Shown here piece by piece: positions 34,862 through 44,765 of a stretch of 64,000 bases of DNA. The DNA is from Sphingobacterium athyrii. GTDB taxonomy: Bacteria > Bacteroidota > Bacteroidia > Sphingobacteriales > Sphingobacteriaceae. The notes under the pieces were generated by a model. The model made no database searches and was not told the origin of the DNA. It saw nothing but the letters and a program-made list of their open reading frames with translations. A program made the position numbers and the translations under genes. The stretch lies in contig NZ_QCXX01000002.1 in assembly GCF_003071065.1 (NCBI RefSeq), positions 124,001 through 188,000 on the forward strand. Direction: 5' to 3'. Numbering within the stretch: position 1 is the first letter of the stretch; the number at the start of each line of letters is the position of its first letter.

Positions 34862-35971
34862 TCAATTCGGCAATTTTATTTTATAAACACGATAGGGTAA
34901 TTCAACCCGGTCTACGCCATTGTTCCATTGCGGATCTCTGGATAGTTGTGCACATGAAAAGTAAAGATAACCATTACCATCTATACCCAAAGAATCGGGC
35001 CATAACAATCTGGGGTCCTGTGTCAATAGATGAATTTGTCCGTCCGGACTCAAGTATTTGATACTGTAATCCATTGAGGTGGTCAAATAAATATTACCGT
35101 TCCGGTCAGCAAGCAGGCCATGTGTAACACCTACATTTCCCATGTTTTCTACTTTGCTCTGTAACTCTTGTTGGGAGAGTTTCACATCCGAAAGATACTT
35201 TGTTGCGACGCGATATAGGTGATTTTTATTGATCGGTTTAAAGTAAAAGTAATTAAAATCATGACTTAGTGCTATTCCGTTCACATGGGAGAGGAATGGA
35301 GCGCCGTTCTTATTGCGCATTTCTATACCCGAATAGGAGATAACAACTTCGGGATCCGCTAATGTGAAGGAGCTTTTTTCCAGTACTTTTCGGCTATTTC
35401 CCGTTTGGAGGTCAAGGACAATGATTGCCGCCTGTCCTGGGTCTGAAAGATACGCCAGATTTTTTTGTATATCAATGCGGACATCGTTCAAACCCGATTT
35501 CGTTTTGTCCAGGTCATCAAATGTGTAGATACGCATGACCTTATTGTTTTTTGTGTCGATTTTTAGGAGTTTGAATTGTCCAGTGGGAGCTGCCCCATCT
35601 GGACCGAAAATGGACCCCGAAGTTGATGGTTTGGAGTCTAATACCCATAAGTAATCGGCTGCATCTACAAATATATCCTGAACATTTACAAAATGGGAAT
35701 CTTCGTTCCCTTGTTCATTCCATGTTTGGTTCGGGTAGGGGATGGGTTTGCCATCGATGATTTCTGTCAATGCATACTGATAGTCTTTGTTCAGTTTAGG
35801 AAATGAGACGAATAGTCTGTTTGTTGAAGTTGCGCTAACTCCTATGGGACGATAAGAGTCAAAAGATGCCGCAACTTCCAGTTTTGAATCGAGTGCGAGT
35901 TTGTCTTGTGCTTGCATTTTAAAGCTTAACAGATGGACGGATAGGATAAAAAATGTAAGTTTTTTGAGCAT
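34862..35971 (-). CDS. Major royal jelly/yellow-related propeller protein
   Basis: 369 residues, signal peptide (MLKKLTFFILSVHLLSFKMQAQ), then a six-bladed propeller of the MRJP/yellow (SMP-30-like) type: ASFDSYRPIGVSATSTNRLFVSFP, FVNVQDIFVDAADYLWVLDSK, FKLLKIDTKNNKV, GLNDVRIDIQKNLAYLSDPG, VNGIALSHDFNYFYFKPIN, VTHGLLADRNGNIYLTT and LLWPDSLGIDGNGYLYFSCAQL. Insect members include dopachrome-converting proteins; bacterial roles are not established. First gene of a pair with the alpha/beta hydrolase. Confidence 0.82.
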   Translation of the reverse strand: MLKKLTFFILSVHLLSFKMQAQDKLALDSKLEVAASFDSYRPIGVSATSTNRLFVSFPKLNKDYQYALTEIIDGKPIPYPNQTWNEQGNEDSHFVNVQDIFVDAADYLWVLDSKPSTSGSIFGPDGAAPTGQFKLLKIDTKNNKVMRIYTFDDLDKTKSGLNDVRIDIQKNLAYLSDPGQAAIIVLDLQTGNSRKVLEKSSFTLADPEVVISYSGIEMRNKNGAPFLSHVNGIALSHDFNYFYFKPINKNHLYRVATKYLSDVKLSQQELQSKVENMGNVGVTHGLLADRNGNIYLTTSMDYSIKYLSPDGQIHLLTQDPRLLWPDSLGIDGNGYLYFSCAQLSRDPQWNNGVDRVELPYRVYKIKLPN

Positions 35972-36226
35972 ATCAGGTATTTATTTAAGATCTGGTCATT
36001 GTGCCGAATAACGATAATGGTTTTTTAAAAACGAATACTCTTTTTTATAACTTCATTTTCTGCATTATTGCTTTAAGAGATGCATTGAATGGAGACTTTG
36101 TTGGTCTACCTTATTCATTAAGAGCAGGTCTGTTTTTATATATTATCTCAATGGAAGAAATAATTTAATTAAATTATTTTACATAAATTTTTGTAGTTTG
36201 GTCTTTCCGATGCATTTATCTCGACC

Positions 36227-36823
36227 ATGATCAATAGTACCAAATCACTGGATTGTGAAAACCTGAATAAGTTAAAACAAGGAAGCGAACTAGCGTTGAC
36301 CTTTTTCTATAATAAATATGCAAAGAGGGTATATGCCATGGCTTTCTATATTATCAAAGACCGCTTTTTAGCTGAGGATATTCTTCAGGAGGTATTTGTC
36401 CATCTTTGGAATTGCCGGGAGCGTCTCGGTGAAGAAAAAGAACTTTGGCTGGTTTTGTATGTCATGTGTAAGCAGAAATCACTTAACAAATTACGTAGCG
36501 TTTTGCGTTATAAAAAGCACAAAGAACACCAAGTGGATCAGATGCAAATCAATGAATCTTTTGTTGAGAATCACTTCGGGGTCAAAGATATAAAAAAACT
36601 GTTGGAGCTGGCTATGGCTGAGATGACGGTCATGCAGCGAAAAGTGTTTCAGATGAGTCGGGAAGAGGACCTGACTCATGCTGAGATTGCACAGCGCTTA
36701 TCTATTTCTCCAAATACAGTCAAAAATCATATGGTGGCTGCTTTGGCTATACTAAAAGTGCATTTTAAAGGTCATGAATTTATCACCATTACTGTATTCC
36801 TTATCTCGGTTAATTTTTTTTAA
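36227..36823 (+). CDS. ECF (FecI-type) RNA polymerase sigma factor
   Basis: 198 residues. Region 2: LTFFYNKYAKRVYAMAFYIIKDRFLAEDILQEVFVHLW; region 4: MTVMQRKVFQMSREEDLTHAEIAQRLSISPNTVKNHMVAAL. Such factors in Bacteroidota are held by a FecR anti-sigma and switch on the adjacent SusC/SusD operon when the SusC transducer binds its glycan. The FecR-like gene follows after 64 bp and the SusC gene after that. Confidence 0.93.
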   Translation: MINSTKSLDCENLNKLKQGSELALTFFYNKYAKRVYAMAFYIIKDRFLAEDILQEVFVHLWNCRERLGEEKELWLVLYVMCKQKSLNKLRSVLRYKKHKEHQVDQMQINESFVENHFGVKDIKKLLELAMAEMTVMQRKVFQMSREEDLTHAEIAQRLSISPNTVKNHMVAALAILKVHFKGHEFITITVFLISVNFF

Positions 36824-36887
36824 ATTTTTCTAGTCCTCCTGTATTACCAGTGGTGTACTCTATATAAACCTAACAAGAAAATTGGTC

Positions 36888-38072
36888 ATGGAGTACAACA
36901 ATAGATTGAAGTTTTTGCTGAGAAAATATCTTTCTGAAGATTTAAGTGCGGAAGAACACATAGAATTCTCGCAATGGATTGAAAATTTAGAGCAACAACA
37001 ACTTTATGATCTTTATGACGAAGTAAATACAACGGATCCTTTTTTTGAAAATCTAGAGATCGGGTATGCACATGATCGTGTCCTTCAATCTATTCATCGC
37101 GAGATAAAACCATTCTCAAAATCAACATATCCATTCCGGTGGCTAGCAGCGGCGGCAGTTGCTGCTATATTTCTTTTTTTCATACGTGGGGATTTGTTTT
37201 TTGTTCCCGTGAAGAAGGACAAGACACCGGTTGCTTTTCAACCTGATTCATCCATACCTATATTGGACAGTAGCAGCACGGTACTTCGTCTGGCCGATGG
37301 GGAGGTGATAGACCTAAAACAACAGAACCAATCATCCGTATATTATAAAAATGGATGTCGAATTGATTTTATAGCGGGTGGGGGAATACGTTATGCTCTA
37401 GCCCCTGCTATCCCTATCATTAAACATAAAAACGTCGGGATGAACATCTTTTCTACAAAGAGAGGAGCGACATCGAATATTATATTGGAAGATGGTACTC
37501 GGGTTTGGCTTAATAGCGGCAGCTCGCTTAAATTTCCGGTCAGCTTTACTGGCGGAACCGATAGGACGGTTGAGGTTGTGGGCGAGGCATATTTTGAAGT
37601 AGCCCACAATCAGCAGAAGCCCTTTATCGTTGTATCTAATTATTCGAAAGTAACTGTTCTTGGTACTAAATTTAATATTAAAGCTTACCCAAATCAAAAC
37701 CAGATACAGACCACTCTTCTACAGGGATCCGTGCGTATTAATTCTTCCAACGCGAGTTCACTACTCGTTCCGGGGGAACAGGCGATTGTGAGGAAATCGG
37801 GTAATATCAATCGCTCCAATGTCAATGTAGAAGATTTCATTGCTTGGAAAACCGGTCTTATTTATTTCAATAACCTATCTGTCGAAGAAATTGTTGGCGA
37901 ATTAAGTCATTGGTTTGACATTCGGGGTATCGACAATAGGAGCCTGAACCGCGACCGGTATACTGGTTCGTTCAATAAAAATAAAACCATTGTTGAAATA
38001 TTGAGTCAATTGGAAAAAATTTCCAATAACCATTTTACAATCAAAGAAAGGAGGGTGTTGATCAGAGACTAG
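36888..38072 (+). CDS. FecR-family anti-sigma factor with DUF4974
   Basis: 394 residues. A cytoplasmic N-terminal FecR-type domain (LSAEEHIEFSQWIEN) binds the sigma factor; a transmembrane helix is at about 88-104 (WLAAAAVAAIFLFF). The periplasmic FecR domain includes STKRGATSNIILEDGTRVWLNSGS, EVVGEAYFEVAHN and VTVLGTKFNIKAY. The last 90 residues are DUF4974 (IYFNNLSVEEIVGELSHWF ... YTGSFNKNKTIVEIL), which contacts the SusC signalling domain. ATG at 36888 preferred over TTG at 36882. Confidence 0.92.
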   Translation: MEYNNRLKFLLRKYLSEDLSAEEHIEFSQWIENLEQQQLYDLYDEVNTTDPFFENLEIGYAHDRVLQSIHREIKPFSKSTYPFRWLAAAAVAAIFLFFIRGDLFFVPVKKDKTPVAFQPDSSIPILDSSSTVLRLADGEVIDLKQQNQSSVYYKNGCRIDFIAGGGIRYALAPAIPIIKHKNVGMNIFSTKRGATSNIILEDGTRVWLNSGSSLKFPVSFTGGTDRTVEVVGEAYFEVAHNQQKPFIVVSNYSKVTVLGTKFNIKAYPNQNQIQTTLLQGSVRINSSNASSLLVPGEQAIVRKSGNINRSNVNVEDFIAWKTGLIYFNNLSVEEIVGELSHWFDIRGIDNRSLNRDRYTGSFNKNKTIVEILSQLEKISNNHFTIKERRVLIRD

Positions 38073-38122
38073 ACTATTTATAACCATCAACTACTTATAA
38101 TCTAATTTTTATACCATTTATT

Positions 38123-41100
38123 ATGATAAAGAAGTTTAAATCATCCGCGATGAAAGGCTGTTCAGGTTATTTTATAGGATGCCGTTCCTTGTCCCGGGTA
38201 ATGACGATCTTATTGACAAGCAGCTTTGTACATGTATATGGACATGCTTACAGCCAAAAGTTGACCCTTAATATGAAAAATGCTTCACTGAAATCTGTAT
38301 TATCACAGATTCAAAAGCAAACCAATTATGATTTTCTTATCGGCCAAAAGCAATTGGATAGAATATCAAGTATTAATCTGGTGTTTAAAAATGCTGATAT
38401 TAATCATGTTCTGCACAAATGCCTGGGTCCCTATGACCTTGTCTATGAGATTAAAGATAAGACGATTTTTATTCGTGAATCGTCTACAACGAATTCCTAC
38501 CCTTCTACTGGAGCAAGACAAAAAAAAGAGTTGAAAGGAATTGTAACAGATTCTTTGGGTAACGTTCTGCCTGGAGTCACTGTAAAGGTTCAGGGAACAA
38601 ACAAAGCTACCTCAACCGATCAAAACGGCAACTTTTTGCTTGAGAATATTGAGCTGAATCAAATACTTGAAATCAGTTTGCTGGGTTTTGATGCATTAGA
38701 ATGGAAGGTTCAAACTTATGACTTGCAGCAGATCATATTACAGTCCCAGGTGAAAGGGTTGGACGAGGTCGTTGTCGTTGGATATGGTACGCAACTCAAA
38801 CGTGATCTTACGGGGGCGGTAGACCAAATATCAGGTAAAGAATTACGGAATATGCCCGTAAGGAATGCGACAGAAGCACTTCAGGGCCAAGCTGCAGGCG
38901 TACAAATAACTTCTACCGGTGGAAGTCCTGGAACTCCGCCGGCAGTTCGTATCCGCGGTATAGGGACTGTGAATGACAACAATCCATTGTACGTTGTCGA
39001 TGGATTGCCCCAATCTGATATAGGTTGGTTAAACCCCAATGATATACAGTCCATGGAGGTGCTTAAAGATGCTTCAGCAACTGCTATCTATGGATCCAGG
39101 GCGGCTAATGGTGTTATTATGGTCACTACGCAAAAGGGAAGCCAAGGGGGGGATAAACTGTCCAATCTGATTGGTTTTGATACTTATTTCGGATTTCAGA
39201 ATCCTGTAAAGGTATATGATATGATGAATGCGACTCAGTTTATGGACTATAAAAACCTGGCAAATACCAATGCAGGATTAGCACCTTATTTTACGGAATC
39301 AAATAAACAAGAGGTTCTTAAATTTTTGAGGAGCAATAATGGTGATGAAGAAGGAACAAATTGGTGGAAAGAAGTGAATCAAAAGAATGCATTGATCCAA
39401 AATTATGATATTTCAATTGCTGGCGGAATGAAAGACTTATCTTATCGGACAAGTCTCAATTATCTCAATCAAGAAGGGATTATTAAGGGATCTGATTATG
39501 ACCGGATTTCCTTCAGAACAAATATCGAACATAATCTTAGGTCCTGGCTGAAATTGTCTGTCAACATTGGTATCGTGAGCGAAGGAAGAGGAAATGTGCT
39601 TGAAAATAGTCCAGGTTTTAATACCGCATTCATTGCTTTTGTTGCGGATCCTATTTCTCCGGTATACCGCAATAATTTAAAAGATATTCCGGGATTTCTA
39701 AAAGATGCACTTTTCCTGGATAAGATCGATATCAATAACCCTTGGTCTTTCTATAGTCCAATTTTAATGACGAATAAAGAAAATCCTGTTGCACAGACTG
39801 CTATTTATGAAAAGAATAGATGGAAAGGAAAAGCTATCAAAGGAGGAGGAAGTATCGATGTGAAACTAACGGATTGGCTCAAATTTAGGAGCAATTTGGG
39901 CTTGGATCTTGCAAATGGGGGATCCAATTCGTTCGCACCCAAATACTATCTCAATGGAAACCAGTTTAATTCGGATGCCACCGTGGGAGCCTATAACTCT
40001 AAAACAGATTACTATGTATGGGAAAATACGTTCAGCTTTGAAAAAAAATGGAATGACCATCATTTTACAGCTCTTGTGGGGACCTCGGCCGAACAGTGGT
40101 CATTCGAATCTTCGGGGGCATCGAAGCAAGGCTTTGTATCAAACGCTCCAAGCCAATGGATCATCGATGCTGGGACAATTAATCCTCAGGCTTCGGGTAC
40201 CAAATGGGAAAGTGCGCTTAATTCCTATTTTGGACGTGTTTTTTATTCCTACAAAAATAGATATATGTTTACGGGGAACTTCCGTTACGACGGTTCTTCC
40301 AATTTTGGAACCGATAAGAAATGGGGGGCTTTCCCTTCTCTATCTGTGGGGTGGAATTTTGCGGATGAAGATTTCGTAAGCGAGATTACCTGGCTTTCAA
40401 AAGGTAAATTGCGCGCGAGCTGGGGAAATATAGGTAATCAGAATATTGGTCGGGGAGCTTATTTGACAACCTATTCAGGTAATCAGGGCTATTATTACTT
40501 CGGTAATTATGTTCCTCAATTAAGTGGAGGTAGTAATTATTTTGGAAATAGCAATATTCAGTGGGAAAAAACAGAGCAGCTTGATGTCGGTTTAGACCTT
40601 TCATTTTTGCAAAACAAGCTGGAATTTAATATTGATTATTATAAAAAGGACACCGAAGGAATGTTGCTGACTGTACCGTTGCCGAATTATTTGGGTTACT
40701 CAAACAGTCCCTGGACAAATGCAGGATCTGTCAGAAACAAGGGGGTGGAATTTGCTGTCAAATATCACGATAAGATAGGTGCGTTTGGCTATTCCATTGG
40801 TGCAAATGCTTCTACATTTAAAAATCGCGTATTGTCGCTCGGTGGCGGAGAGCCCATTCCGGGGGGTGGTTGGATCAGTTATACGACGACGTTGACGGAG
40901 GAAAATATGCCTATCGGTTATTATTATGGCTTTAAAACCAATGGAATCTTCCAAAATCAGGCTGAAATAGACCAGTCGGGACAAACAGGAGCTGTACCCG
41001 GCGATCTGCGATTCGTTGATGTCAATAAGGATGGTATTATCAGTAGCAGTGACAGAACATATATCGGTGATCCATTTCCAGACCTTTCTTATGGATTTAC

Positions 41101-41572
41101 CTTAGGTGCTGACTACAAAAACTTTGACTTAAAAGTATTAGCTCAGGGGACAATTGGCAACGACATCATGAATATCGTAAAAATAGACATGAAGTCTGGT
41201 GTAGGATGGTATAATGCCCCAAAAGAATTATTGAATGATGCTTGGTCCCCCACAAACCCTAGCCAGAGTCAATTTAAAATTAGTTCGTCGAATCAAAATA
41301 ATTTACAGATCTCAGATTGGTTAGTCGAGGATGGATCATACTTACGGATCAAATCTATTCAGTTGGGCTATTCATTGCCATCACCTACTTTGGAAAGGTT
41401 ACAGCTGAAAGGATTGCGCGTATGGGCAGGCGCCTATAATCTGTTTACGTTTACCAAATATTCTGGGCTTGATCCCGAAATAGGGAATAGTTCTCCGTTA
41501 AATATGGGGGTGGATCAAGGATATTATCCGGTAGCAAAATCTTGGATGTTAGGTTTAAACTTAAGTTTTTAG
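38123..41572 (+). CDS. susC: SusC/RagA TonB-linked outer-membrane transducer
   Basis: 1,149 residues. Order: signal region (to about 46), STN signalling domain (KLTLNMKNASLKSVLSQIQKQTNYDFLIG, about 49-120), carboxypeptidase-D-like domain (KGIVTDSLGNVLPGVTVKV), plug starting DEVVVVGYGTQ with IRGIGTVNDNNPLYVVDGLP, and a 22-strand barrel ending LGLNLSF. The STN domain means it is a transducer that signals to the FecR/sigma pair upstream. It works with the SusD gene whose ATG is 3 nt after its stop. Substrate is unknown, but downstream oxidoreductases hint at a sugar or glycoside. Confidence 0.95.
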   Translation: MIKKFKSSAMKGCSGYFIGCRSLSRVMTILLTSSFVHVYGHAYSQKLTLNMKNASLKSVLSQIQKQTNYDFLIGQKQLDRISSINLVFKNADINHVLHKCLGPYDLVYEIKDKTIFIRESSTTNSYPSTGARQKKELKGIVTDSLGNVLPGVTVKVQGTNKATSTDQNGNFLLENIELNQILEISLLGFDALEWKVQTYDLQQIILQSQVKGLDEVVVVGYGTQLKRDLTGAVDQISGKELRNMPVRNATEALQGQAAGVQITSTGGSPGTPPAVRIRGIGTVNDNNPLYVVDGLPQSDIGWLNPNDIQSMEVLKDASATAIYGSRAANGVIMVTTQKGSQGGDKLSNLIGFDTYFGFQNPVKVYDMMNATQFMDYKNLANTNAGLAPYFTESNKQEVLKFLRSNNGDEEGTNWWKEVNQKNALIQNYDISIAGGMKDLSYRTSLNYLNQEGIIKGSDYDRISFRTNIEHNLRSWLKLSVNIGIVSEGRGNVLENSPGFNTAFIAFVADPISPVYRNNLKDIPGFLKDALFLDKIDINNPWSFYSPILMTNKENPVAQTAIYEKNRWKGKAIKGGGSIDVKLTDWLKFRSNLGLDLANGGSNSFAPKYYLNGNQFNSDATVGAYNSKTDYYVWENTFSFEKKWNDHHFTALVGTSAEQWSFESSGASKQGFVSNAPSQWIIDAGTINPQASGTKWESALNSYFGRVFYSYKNRYMFTGNFRYDGSSNFGTDKKWGAFPSLSVGWNFADEDFVSEITWLSKGKLRASWGNIGNQNIGRGAYLTTYSGNQGYYYFGNYVPQLSGGSNYFGNSNIQWEKTEQLDVGLDLSFLQNKLEFNIDYYKKDTEGMLLTVPLPNYLGYSNSPWTNAGSVRNKGVEFAVKYHDKIGAFGYSIGANASTFKNRVLSLGGGEPIPGGGWISYTTTLTEENMPIGYYYGFKTNGIFQNQAEIDQSGQTGAVPGDLRFVDVNKDGIISSSDRTYIGDPFPDLSYGFTLGADYKNFDLKVLAQGTIGNDIMNIVKIDMKSGVGWYNAPKELLNDAWSPTNPSQSQFKISSSNQNNLQISDWLVEDGSYLRIKSIQLGYSLPSPTLERLQLKGLRVWAGAYNLFTFTKYSGLDPEIGNSSPLNMGVDQGYYPVAKSWMLGLNLSF

Positions 41573-41574
41573 TT

Positions 41575-43242
41575 ATGAAAATTACAAAATTGACCCTATT
41601 GTTGCTCAGTATTCTATGTGCAAATACGAGCTGTAAAAAAGATTATTTAATCCGAGATCCATACGGCGTACTCAATGAGGAGGAATTTTTTAAAACCGAT
41701 GGTGCGGGCTTGAAGCTTGTCACGAGCTGTTATCAACCATTGGCTGACGGATGGGGGTATACGGTAAATAAGGTTGCTATTATGGATGAAAGTGTAGACA
41801 ATGCCGATGCTGGTGGATCGGATCCGGGTGATCGACCACAGACAACTGAAGTGGGGACAGGGCGTCCTCTAGCTTCCAATGCATTGCTTAACGAAACGTG
41901 GTCTAACCGGTACAGGGGGATCGGAAAGTGCAATCAGGCTTTAGAAGGGCTGATAAAACAGGGAGATAATTTGATTCAAAACGGCGTAAAACTTCCTAAG
42001 GAAGTATTGGCACGTTACATTGCTGAAGTAAAGATGTTACGTGCATGGTATTATTTTGATCTTGTGACGGTTTTCAAAGATATACCACTGATTGTTAACG
42101 TTGAAGAACCAACAGTGAGGAAAGCGAAGTCGCCGATTGAAGATATACGGACACATTTGATTAAAGATCTGGATGAGGCAATTGCCGAACCCAGTTTTCC
42201 ACGGCGTTCTCAACTGACAACGGCTGAAGCTGGCCGCCTCTCTAAGGATGCTGCTTTGGCTATTAAGGCGAGGGCAGCGCTGTTTTTTGCCGGATTAATG
42301 GAACAGTCCCGTATGAAGGGGGATGCAAAAGCTGAGTATGAATTGGCTAAGTCAGCGGCCCAAAATATCATTACACAGGGAAACCTCGGGCTATTGGCTG
42401 ATTTTAATGATCTATTTCGTGGAGATTATAAAATAGGACCATTTTCGTCGGAATGTATCTTTGGAGTCCTGCATCAATATGATCCTGCTTTTGGTCTTGG
42501 CGGTGATCCCTTTGCGATTATGAATGTAGGGCGAAACAATGTCGGTGGCTGGGGGGGAGATACTCCTACACGTGATCTGGCAAGCAGTTTTGAACCGGCT
42601 GATCCGCGCAAGATGATGACAATAATCAGCCATAATGATATATTTAAAACATCGACAGGTGGAGAAGAAGTCCACAATTATAAGGGCTATTTCAACGACT
42701 TTAACTTACAACAGAGCAGAAAAGCTTTTGTCCCGCAACAATACCGCCAGAACAACGACCTGCAACGGAGCAATTGGCAGCCGTATTGGATACGGTATTC
42801 AGAAATACTCCTGATCTATGCGGAAGCAATGATGAAACTGGGCGGGAATGTAAATGATGCCTTGGACAAACTCAATCAAGTTCGGCATAGAGCTTTTGTC
42901 ACAACGAAGAAAGTGGATGAACCAGCAGTTTTTCGTCTATTTGGACAAAACCTTAAGGTAATTAATGAGCAAGAATTCCAGCGCAATTTTGCAGTTAAGC
43001 CCTCTGCAGATGTCTTGGAGGCTATTCGTCAGGAAAGAAGGCATGAACTTGCTCTCGAAGGATTTCGATTATACGATCTGATTCGCTGGGGTACTTACGC
43101 AACTACCATGAAGGCTTTCCATACGAAATACGGATTTGCCAATAAGGGACGCGATGCAAGCGATAAGAGCTGGCCTTTCCCTATTCCACAGGTAGAAATC
43201 GACCGATCCAATGGGTTATTGGCTCAAAACGAAAATTATTAA
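41575..43242 (+). CDS. susD: RagB/SusD-family nutrient-binding lipoprotein
   Basis: 555 residues from the ATG at 41575; a frame open to 41542 only extends into the SusC stop. Lipobox SILCANTSCKK (cysteine about 20). SusD features: DPYGVLNEEEFFKTDGAGLKL at the start, MLRAWYYFDLVTVFKDIPLI in the TPR region, LIYAEAMMKLGGNVNDALDKLNQVRHRA, and C-terminal ALEGFRLYDLIRWGTY and WPFPIPQVEIDRSNGLLAQN. Surface lid of the SusCD complex. The next gene starts 23 bp downstream. Confidence 0.94.
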   Translation: MKITKLTLLLLSILCANTSCKKDYLIRDPYGVLNEEEFFKTDGAGLKLVTSCYQPLADGWGYTVNKVAIMDESVDNADAGGSDPGDRPQTTEVGTGRPLASNALLNETWSNRYRGIGKCNQALEGLIKQGDNLIQNGVKLPKEVLARYIAEVKMLRAWYYFDLVTVFKDIPLIVNVEEPTVRKAKSPIEDIRTHLIKDLDEAIAEPSFPRRSQLTTAEAGRLSKDAALAIKARAALFFAGLMEQSRMKGDAKAEYELAKSAAQNIITQGNLGLLADFNDLFRGDYKIGPFSSECIFGVLHQYDPAFGLGGDPFAIMNVGRNNVGGWGGDTPTRDLASSFEPADPRKMMTIISHNDIFKTSTGGEEVHNYKGYFNDFNLQQSRKAFVPQQYRQNNDLQRSNWQPYWIRYSEILLIYAEAMMKLGGNVNDALDKLNQVRHRAFVTTKKVDEPAVFRLFGQNLKVINEQEFQRNFAVKPSADVLEAIRQERRHELALEGFRLYDLIRWGTYATTMKAFHTKYGFANKGRDASDKSWPFPIPQVEIDRSNGLLAQNENY

Positions 43243-43264
43243 TGCAAAAAAACAGCACTATAAA

Positions 43265-44764
43265 ATGGAAAATTCGAGAAGAGATTTTATAAAAAGTACA
43301 GCCTTATTGACTGGTTTTACTATTGTGTCAAATACCGTTCTAGGAAAAAAGTTTGGGCATACTGCTCCGAGCGATAAATTGAATATAGCAGGTATTGGTG
43401 TCGGAGGAATGGGCCGCAGAAACTTGTCAAACATGAAAACAGAGCATATTGTCGCGCTCTGTGATGTAGACTGGAAGTATGCTCAAAAAACTTTTGACGA
43501 TCACCCGAAAGCAAAAAGATTCAAAGACTGGCGACTGATGTTTGACCAGATGGGAAAGGAAATTGATGCAGTTATGGTTGCGACACCGGATCATTCACAT
43601 GCAGGAGTTACAGCCCACGCCATTACATTGGGGAAACATTGTTATACGCAAAAACCACTTACACATTCGGTGTATGAATCACGTTTATTAACCAAACTTG
43701 CCAAACAATATGGGGTTGCCACACAGATGGGAAATCAGGGAAACTCTTTTGACTGGTGCAGAGAGATTGCTGAATGGATTCAGTCCGATAGTATTGGGGA
43801 GGTATACGAAGTGCATTGTTGGACAGATCGCCCGATCTGGCCGCAAGGTCTGATGAAACCAAAGCAGACCATGGCTATTCCTGATACCCTGGATTGGGAT
43901 CTGTTTATTGGAAGTGCTGAAAAAAGGCCCTATAACAGTGTTTATACACCGTGGAATTGGCGCGGTTGGTGGGATTTTGGTACCGGAGCATTAGGAGATA
44001 TGGCTTGCCATATTATGGATCCTGTCTATTGGGCGTTGGGTCTAAAATATCCGGTAAAAGTAAACGGTAGTTCGACACTGAGTAATTTATATTCGCCACC
44101 TCATGCTGAAATGGTAAAATATACTTTTCCAGCTAGAGCAAAAATGGGCAAGGTCAACATGCCTGCGGTAGATGTTTATTGGTATGATGGTGGATTGCGC
44201 CCTGAACGTCCGGAGGAACTCAAAGATGGCGTGATGATGGGCGATGAAAATGGAGGGATCATATTTGTGGGTAAAAAAGGAAAGATTATGACAGGCTGTT
44301 ATGGAATGAATCCCACACTTTTGCCTGTAGAAAATATGGCTCATTTTCAAAAACCGAAACCCTGGATCCCTCGTATCCCGGGCGGTAATGGAGATATATG
44401 GAGTACCAATGCACATGAACAGGATTGGATCAGAGCAGCAAAGGAATCAAAAGGCAATCGAAAAGAGGCAAGTTCAAATTTCTCTTTCTCGGGACCTTTT
44501 AATGAAATGGTCGTTATGGGTGTATTGGCAGTTCGTCTACAGGGACTGAATAGGGATCTGCTTTGGGACGGCGAAAATATGAAGTTTACCAATATAAGCG
44601 CCAATGATGAACTTCGGGTGGTATCGGTCGATGAGTTTGAGGTCGTCGACGGCGATCCTCGCTTTATCCGTGATTATGTGAAGCTAAATGCAAAGGAAAG
44701 CGCTGAAGAATGGATCAAACACAGTTACCGAAATGGTTTTACGCTACCAGCAATGCCAAAATAA
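43265..44764 (+). CDS. Gfo/Idh/MocA oxidoreductase, Tat-exported (large)
   Basis: 499 residues from the ATG at 43265. Tat signal SRRDFIKSTALLTGFT. Rossmann fold: NIAGIGVGGMGRRNLSN (about 39-55) then LCDVDWKYA; substrate domain with PDHSHAGVTAHAITLGKHCYTQKPLTHSVYE, MGNQGNSFDW, TPWNWRGWWDFGTGALGDMACHIMDP. The FTQKPL/TQKP block is the usual EKP motif with Q for E. Long inserts make it larger than cytosolic members. Exported members oxidise or rearrange sugars, e.g. to 3-keto forms. Part of the SusCD operon; stop and next start are nearly touching. Confidence 0.9.
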   Translation: MENSRRDFIKSTALLTGFTIVSNTVLGKKFGHTAPSDKLNIAGIGVGGMGRRNLSNMKTEHIVALCDVDWKYAQKTFDDHPKAKRFKDWRLMFDQMGKEIDAVMVATPDHSHAGVTAHAITLGKHCYTQKPLTHSVYESRLLTKLAKQYGVATQMGNQGNSFDWCREIAEWIQSDSIGEVYEVHCWTDRPIWPQGLMKPKQTMAIPDTLDWDLFIGSAEKRPYNSVYTPWNWRGWWDFGTGALGDMACHIMDPVYWALGLKYPVKVNGSSTLSNLYSPPHAEMVKYTFPARAKMGKVNMPAVDVYWYDGGLRPERPEELKDGVMMGDENGGIIFVGKKGKIMTGCYGMNPTLLPVENMAHFQKPKPWIPRIPGGNGDIWSTNAHEQDWIRAAKESKGNRKEASSNFSFSGPFNEMVVMGVLAVRLQGLNRDLLWDGENMKFTNISANDELRVVSVDEFEVVDGDPRFIRDYVKLNAKESAEEWIKHSYRNGFTLPAMPK

Positions 44765-44765
44765 A

